DNA of 64,000 nucleotides from Rapana venosa (lineage: Eukaryota > Mollusca > Gastropoda > Neogastropoda > Muricidae), in assembly GCA_028751875.1 (NCBI GenBank), contig CM054154.1, forward strand, positions 58,095,963-58,159,962. Direction: 5' to 3'. The translations under genes and the position numbers were made by a program. Within the stretch, counting starts at the first letter, position 1. Every line of letters begins with the position of its first letter. The notes beneath the pieces were generated by a model. It ran no database searches. It was not told where the DNA came from and saw only the letters and a list, made by a program, of their open reading frames with translations. Shown one piece after another: positions 55,923-64,000 of this stretch.

Positions 55923-58900
55923 ATGCTCCTCCTCCTTCTCCTTTACATTTCTTATTGCTTCTTGTTCTTTGGACTACTCCTAATCCTTCTCCTCTCCTCC
56001 TCCTTCCTCCTCCTCCTCCTCCTCCTCCTCTACTACTACTACTACTACTACTACTCCTTACTACTATCTAATACTACTTACTTACTTATAACTACTACTA
56101 CTACTACTACTACTACGATACTACGACTATACTATACGACTACTACTACTACTACGACTACGACTTTCTACTACTACTACTACTACTACTGCTACTGCTA
56201 CTGCTGCTCGATATTATATTTCTAACTACTATTACTGATACTGTCTACTACTACTTCTTTTCCTACGACTTCTACTAACTACTATACTACTGCTATACTA
56301 CTTTTTTATACTATTACTACTGCTACTACTACTACTACTACTACTACTACCAGACTACTAATATACTACTACACTACTACTACTGCTACTATACTATTAT
56401 ACTATACTTTGCTACTGCTACTACTATTATCAGACTATTACTACTACTACTAATGCTCCTACTAATACTACTACTATTCTACTACTACACTACACTACTA
56501 CTATTTAACTACTACTACTAACTACTTCTATACTACTATACTACTACTACGACTACTACTACTATACTACTACTACTTCTACTACTTAATATCCTTACTT
56601 ACCACTACTACTACTACCACTATACTACTACTTAATACTACTATACCTACTACTTACTACTACTACTACTACTACTCCTACTATACTATTACCACAATAC
56701 TAACCATAATACTACGAATACTACTACTACTACTACTACTACTACTGCTACTATGTCTACTAAGACTACTACGACTACTACCTACTACTACTACTACTAC
56801 TACTATACTATACTACTACTACTACTACTACTACTATACTGCTACTACTACTACGACTACTACGACTTTTTTAACTGACTACTAGGAAGCTACTACGAAG
56901 ACTACTACGAAGACTTCTACGAACTACGACTTCACTACTACTAATTACTGCTACTACTACTACTATATTACTACGATACTACGTTCTACTTATACTACTA
57001 CTTACTACTACTACTCTGCTACTGCTCTATACTATTATACTACTATTACTGCTACTGCTACTACTACTACTTCGACTACGACTTCTACTACTACTATTAC
57101 TACTGCTACTGCTACTATACTTACTACTACTATAACTACTACTACTACTACTACTACTACTACTGCTATTACTACTGCTACTATACTTACTACCACGACT
57201 ACTATACTTACTACTACTACTTACTACTATTACTACTGCTAAAAATACTACTACTTCTGGATATGCTACTACTTACTACCGTACTAAATTTCTACTTTCC
57301 ACTACTTCTACTACCACTCTACTCTACTTTACCACGACTATTACAACCATACTTCTACTACTAACCACTACTATTACCACTACTACTACTATACTATACT
57401 ACTCTACTACTACTACTTACTACTAACTACTACTACTACTGCTTACTACGTCTACTTAAGACTACTAAGGACTCTTACGACTACGGACGACTACTACTAC
57501 TTATGACTATACTACGACCTCTACTACTATTACTGCTACTACTAACTCTACTACTACCTTATTCTACTACTATTACTACTGCTACTACTACGACTACTGA
57601 CGACTACTACTACTACTCTACTTATACTGCTACTGCACTATTTACTAATTAACTATTACTGCTACTGCTATTACTACTACTTCTACTACGACTTTACTAT
57701 GGTATTATTATGCTACTACTACTATACTGGCTTTTATTATGCTACTACTACTACTACCACGACTACGACTACTATACTAATGCTACTCTACTATTACTTC
57801 TACTTACTTCTGCTACTGCTACTACTACTACTATATTAATGTACTGCTACTACTATTACTTACTACTAATACTACCTACCATACTACTACTACTTTACTA
57901 CCACGACTACTACCACTACTACTACCACTACACTCTTACACTACTATACTACTACTACCTACTACTGCTAACTACGTTCCTACTAAGACTCTTACGATAC
58001 TACTACTACTACTACTACGTCTACGACTTTTACTATTACTTTACTATACTATACTACTACTATACTACTACTACAAACTACGACTTCACTACTACTATTA
58101 TGCTACTACTACTACTAATACTTACTACTATTACTACTGTAGTATACTAACTACTTACTACGGATACTACTATTCCGGCTGCTACTACTATCACTTACTA
58201 CTACTGCTACTACTACTATTTACTACTACTATTACTGCTACTGCTACTACTACTACTTCTACTTCTTTACTACTACTATTATATGCTACTTTACTACTAC
58301 TACTTCTATTACTATTGCACAAACTACTACTTCATACTACTGACTGCTACTATACTAAAACTACTACTAATACTTATACTACTACTACTACTGCTACTAC
58401 TCCTAGTTACTACCACTAATTTGCTACTACTATCTACTACGACTATCTACTACTACTACTGCTACGCTGACTACTACTCTACTACTACTACTACTACTTA
58501 CTACTACTACTACTACTACTACAACTACGACTTCTTCTACTTACTATTACTGCTACTACTACTACTATACTACTACTACTACTACTAGTACTACTGACTA
58601 CTACTACGACTAATACTATTACAGCTATACTACTACTACTACTACTGATACCTGCTAATACTACTATTACTACTACTATATTCTACTGCTACTACTATAC
58701 TTCTACTACTATATACTATTACTACTGCTATACCTACACTACTACTACTATTACTACTGTACTACTACTACTACGACTATACTACTACTACTACTCTACT
58801 GCTACTACTACTATTTACTACCATAATTCTGCTCTATACTACTACGACTATTACTAATATATACTACTGCTACTGCTACTGCTACTGCTACTACTACTGC

Positions 58901-58950
58901 TACTACTACTACTACTACAACTACTACTACTATTACTACTACTACTGCTG

Positions 58951-58986
<36 letters not shown>

Positions 58987-59264
58987 GTACTTCTAGTACT
59001 ACTACTACTTCTAGTACTACTACTACTACGACTACTAATACTACTACTTACTACTACTACTACTTACACTGCTACTACTGTCACTACTACTATATTACTA
59101 CTACTACTAACTACTATGCTCCACTATACTACTACTACTAACGACCCTACTACTACTACTTACTTACTACTACTACTACTTACCACTACTACCTACTACC
59201 ACGACTACTACTACTTACAACTACTAACTACTACTACTACCACTACTTACTACTACCACTACTA

Positions 59265-59298
<34 letters not shown>

Positions 59299-61791
59299 AG
59301 CTATTACGTCTACTAAGACTACTACGGACTACTACGGCGGACTACAAACTAGACTACTAATACGACGACTACTAGACTACGAATCTCTACTACCTTTTTT
59401 TTTTTTTTTTACGTTTACTGCTCTGCTACTATTACTACTACTATTACTAGCTAATGTACTACTACTACTTTATTACGACTTTACTACTTACTTTATACTG
59501 CTACTACTACTATACTTACTGCTTTTACTACGGATACTACTACTACTACCAGACTATTACTACTAATACTAATGCTACTACTACTATTACTACTACTACT
59601 TCTGCTACTGCTACTACTACTACTACTACTACTACTGCTACTGGATACTATACTTACTACTACTACTACCACCACTACTATATACCACTACTACTACCAC
59701 TACTACTACCACTACTACTACTACTACTTACTACTACTACTACTATACTACTACTACTTACTATGCTACTTACGTCTATAAGACTTTACGATACTTACTT
59801 ACTACCTACTTCTACGACATACGACTTCTACTATACTGCTACTGACTACTACTACTACTATACTACTTACTACAACTACGTTTTACTACTACTTTACTGA
59901 TACTACTACTACTTCTACTACTACTACTACTGCTACTACTACTACGGCCTAGTTCTAGACTACTACTTCGACTACTACTATTACTGCTACTACTACTTAC
60001 TATACTACCACTTATACTTACTACTGCTACTGCTACTCCTACTATTTCTACTATATTACTGCTACTGCTACTACTACTACTTTATACTTTCTACTACTTA
60101 CTATTACTACTGCTACTACTACTACTACTATTACTACTATTACTTACTGCTTACTACCTATAACTACTACTACTACTAGGACTACTACTACTACTACTAC
60201 TGTAACTACTACTATTACTACAATAATTTGCTACTCTACTATCTACGTCCTATTACTTACTACTACTACTGCTACTGCACTATTACTATACTACTACTAC
60301 TACTTCAACTACGGACTTCTTACTACTACTATTACTGCCTTACTACTTCTACTACTGACTACTACTATACTACTACTACTTTTACTAATGTACTACTACG
60401 ACTACTACTATTACTGCTACTACTACCTACTACTACTACTACTTTACTACTACTATACTACTACTACTCTGCTACTACTACTATTACTACTACTAGTACT
60501 GCTCCTGCTACTACTACTACTTCTACTACTTCTACTACTACTATTACTATGATACTACTACTACTATTACTATCTACTCCTATACTATACTACTACTATT
60601 ACTACTGCTACTACTACGATACTATAACTACTACTACTACTATGCTACTAACTACTATTACTACCATAATTCTGCTTACTTACAACTACTACGACTATTA
60701 CTACTACTACTACTACTGCTACTGTACTGCTACTATATATATCTACTACTACTACTATTATACTACTATATCTGCTTACTACTACTACTACGACTACTAC
60801 TATACTACTAGTCTTCTAGTACTATACTACTTTGGGTAACTTACTACTACTACGACTACTATATTACTACTTACTATGACTACTACTTACCACTACTACT
60901 ACTGTCACTACTACTACTATCTACTACTTACTACTCAATGCTTCCATACTACTACTACTACTACGACTACTGATACTACTATACTACTACTACTTACTAC
61001 TACTACTACCTACCATACTACTTACTACCACTACTACTACTACTTACAACTAACTAATACTATACTACTACTTACTACGATATACCACTACTACTACTCC
61101 CACTACTATACCATACTACTACTCTACTACGACTACTACTACTATCTACTGCTACTACGTCTTACTAAGATACTACTGCGACTACAAAACTACTACTACT
61201 ACTACGACGGGACTTATAGACTACGACTTCTACTACTACTATTATGCTACTATACTACTACATTACTACTGCTACTACTACTACGCCTACTATACTCTAC
61301 TACTACTACTACTACTACTACGACTATTACTATTACTACTACTATTACTGCTTACTACTACTACTACTACTTTACTACGACTTCTACTACTACTATTTAC
61401 TACTGCTTCTACTATACTACTACTACTACTACTCGTACTACTGCTACTCTAACTACTACCACGGACTACTACTACTACTACTACTACTACTGCTTACTAC
61501 TACTACTACTACTATTCTGATACGGCTATACTACTACTTATCTACTACTACTTACCATTACTACTACAACCACTACTACTAATACTTACCATACTACTAC
61601 TACCACTACTACTACTACTACTATACTACTACTACTACTACATCTACTACAACCATTACTATTACCATACTCTACTTACTACTTACTTATACTATACTAC
61701 TACTGCTACTACGTCTATTAAGATACTAAGATACTACGACTACGACTTACTACTACGACACTACAATAGACTTCTACTACTACAATTACTG

Positions 61792-61824
<33 letters not shown>

Positions 61825-62748
61825 ACTGCTACTACTATAACTATACTACTACTACTTACTACTTATTACTACTTCTACTACTACTCTCCCTACTACTACT
61901 ACTACTACTACTCTTACTACTACTACTACTACTACTACTATATTACTACTCATACACTACTACTATTCTTTTATTACTACTAGACTACTACTTCTTCTAC
62001 TACTACTATACTACTACTACTACTACTAACTACTACTACTACAACTCTACTACTACTCTACTACTGCCTACTACAACTACTATTATTACTACTTCTATTT
62101 TTAAAATACTTCTACACTATTACTACTATCTACTACTTCTCTGCTACTACTACTTCTACTACTACTACTACACTACTATTTATACTACTACGACATACTA
62201 TTTCTAATACTACTACTACTGCTATTTTATACTAGAGTACTTTGTACTACTGCTACTGCTACTGCTACTGCTACTACTACTAATACTACTACTACTATAC
62301 TATTTAAATTACTACTTTCTACTACTACTGCACCTTCTACAAATACTACTGCTTTCTAACTACTACTATACTATTTACTATTTCTACTACTACTACTACT
62401 ACTTATACTACTATATTACTACTCTAACTACTACTGTTTCTACTACTACTACTGCTTCACTACTACTACTACTACTACACTATTACTTTCTACTACTACA
62501 CTACTACTAATTATTACCACGACTACTACATTACTACTACAACTACACTACTACCTACTACTACTACTACAATTGCTACTTCTTTTATTATTTACTTCTA
62601 CTACTATAATAATATTTCTACACTTCTAACTACTAGTACTTCTAGTACTACTTCACTGATACTGCTACTACTCTAACAAACACTTACTTTATACTACTTA
62701 ATTCCCTACTTTACTACAAACTGCACCTTCTATTTACTACTTCTGCTT

Positions 62749-62796
<48 letters not shown>

Positions 62797-63240
62797 TACT
62801 ACTACTACTACTACTACACTACTACTTCTACTACTACTACAAACTACTACTCATTTACTACACTAACTACTACTTACCACGATACTATATTACACTACAA
62901 CTATATTCCTACTACTACATACTACGCTGAACTACTACTACTATATACTACACTACTATGCGCTGCTGCTGCTGCTGCTGCTGCGCTGCACTACACTACT
63001 AACTACTACACAATTGTTTACTTCTTTATTACTCTTCTACTACTATAATAATATTTCTACGACTTTCTACTATACTAGTACTATATTCTACTACTCTGCT
63101 ATTGCTGCTGTACTAAAACATAGTACTTCACTACTATTATTACTATTCTTCTACTACTACTAAACTACTACTATACACTCCCTAACACTACTACACTACA
63201 CACTACTCTACTACACTACTTTCCACGACTACAATTACTA
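55923..63240. repeat. Very long TAC-type trinucleotide array with higher-order boxes
   Basis: About 7.3 kb built mainly of TAC/ACT/CTA. It starts with (CTC)n at 55925-56030, then (TAC)n with frequent single-base phase slips, TGC and CGAC variants, TACCAC blocks, a T run at 59396-59410 and a GCT block at 62965-62990. A box close to ACGTCTACTAAGACTAC recurs near 56752, 57447, 57972, 59305, 59769, 61156 and 61710, usually after TACTGCTACT and after a TACCAC block. Tyr-, Leu- and Thr-rich open frames on the plus strand are repeat products. From about 61900 on the pattern changes to more TTCTAC and fewer boxes. Confidence 0.96.
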
Positions 63241-63249
63241 CTACATACT

Positions 63250-64000
63250 ATTACCATAGCGGATTCCGACGGAATTTCCCAAGCTACAAACGACACAAAG
63301 ACCCGCCAATACCCGGGAAAACCCAAGGCATCCCGACGCGGACATGCATGCACCCAAGGGGGATCCATCAAAACCCAGATTGACTACATCCTGGTGCAGA
63401 ACCGTTTTCGATCTGGCATCAACAGGCCAAACAGACATTCCAGTGCAGACATGGGCACAGATGACCTCGTGCTCCTGAACTTAGAGTCCGATTGAAGAAG
63501 ACCAATAGAAAAGAATACCAGAACTCAAGTTAACGGACAAGACACTGAAGGACCCACCATCGGCCCGAGTCCTTCCAAGCAACAATGGGAGGGAAATCGC
63601 ACCACGCTGGCACTTGGAAGATGCCGAACATGACACCATTTTAAACACAGTGATGACTGAGACAGCAAGCATACTTCTTGGCAAACACGCCGAAAAACAC
63701 AACAGGGCCAGAAAAATCTTGAATATGTGTGACAAAAACGAGACCAAAAGAGCAAGAACACTACAGGACAGTTAGTACAGAAAGAAAACAAGAAGATCAG
63801 GAGGGGACATGAGGAAGCCAAAGGAGGAAGGGATAAGAAACAATGTACAGAAATCGAAGAGAGCGGGACAAAGAATAATAGCGAAGAGCAACCAGATTGT
63901 GAAAGGCTAAACCAAACAGAAAAGGCAAGATCAGTATCTCCAGACAAAGAGGGAATTGCCTAACAAAAAAAAGGGAAATCTTTTGGCAGATGGAGGGAAA
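63250..64000 (+). pseudogene. RTE-like element, 5'-truncated, cut by window end
   Basis: Matches about 3500-4290 of the first RTE-like copy: AAGGCATCCCGACGCGGACA at 63325, then QIDYILVQNRFRSGIN at about 63379-63425, a TDDLVLLNL stretch where the endonuclease has SDH, a QDTEGPTIGPS linker, KKIRRG and CTEIEESGTKNNS near 63845-63885. It holds the end of the endonuclease and the linker; the polymerase would lie beyond 64000. It begins right at the edge of the trinucleotide array. Indels break all frames. Confidence 0.75.

Noticed and set aside
55923..61582. Tyr/Leu/Thr-rich frames of up to about 214 codons in the trinucleotide array
   Set aside because: A trinucleotide repeat keeps frames open by chance; there is no other coding evidence.

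Overview
This is eukaryotic repeat-rich DNA, most likely from a mollusc and probably a gastropod. That guess rests on the style of the retrotransposons (RTE-like and CR1-like reverse transcriptases, an esterase-type ORF1) and the very heavy load of microsatellites; no single host gene proves it. I found no convincing host gene, rRNA, tRNA gene, CRISPR array or bacterial feature. Almost every recognisable coding stretch is a decayed or frameshifted piece of a non-LTR retrotransposon. The text is also noisy: homopolymers are inflated, poly-G tracts replace real sequence, and there are two gaps of exactly 500 N. Many frameshifts may therefore be sequencing or assembly error, not biological decay.

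Layout. 1-6745 and 16225-23122 are two copies of one block. It holds an antisense Jockey-like endonuclease fragment and an antisense CR1-like element whose reverse transcriptase is split by a complete 3.2-kb RTE-like element (8-bp target duplication AATTTATG). The middle ~3.18 kb of the two copies reads as identical, while the flanks differ by many small indels. Between the copies (6746-16224) lie RTE fragments, one with an inverted 5' half that looks like twin priming (8235-9560), a LINE 3' end (11341-11975) and an antisense RTE fragment (14990-15955).

22885-25460 is a CR1-like ORF2 with intact endonuclease and FADD motifs. 26100-28310 holds an L1-like ORF1, an endonuclease remnant and a 3' tail. 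28530-29916 is a further reverse transcriptase lineage running into gap 1. 30417-34445 is a dense field of microsatellites with a tRNA-like SINE head and a second SINE. 34445-41800 is an imperfect tandem duplication, each unit carrying an RTE-like element, a CT tract and the start of the CR1 esterase ORF1.

41330-48200 is the most complete CR1-like element: ORF1 with an SGNH esterase domain, a spacer with a 74-bp minisatellite, ORF2 with endonuclease and reverse transcriptase, and a (TC)n end. 49805-53800 is a second member of that family in inverted orientation. Its ORF1 is better preserved, its 74-bp minisatellite is expanded to eight units, and the endonuclease region is missing. 53870-54560 is an antisense L1-like ORF1. 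55923-63240 is a ~7.3-kb array based on the TAC trinucleotide with a recurring higher-order box, and 63250-64000 is one more RTE-like fragment cut by the window end.

The elements relate as parasites and hosts of one another: RTE inside CR1, SINEs apparently borrowing LINE tails, and retroposon tails sitting at the start of microsatellites.
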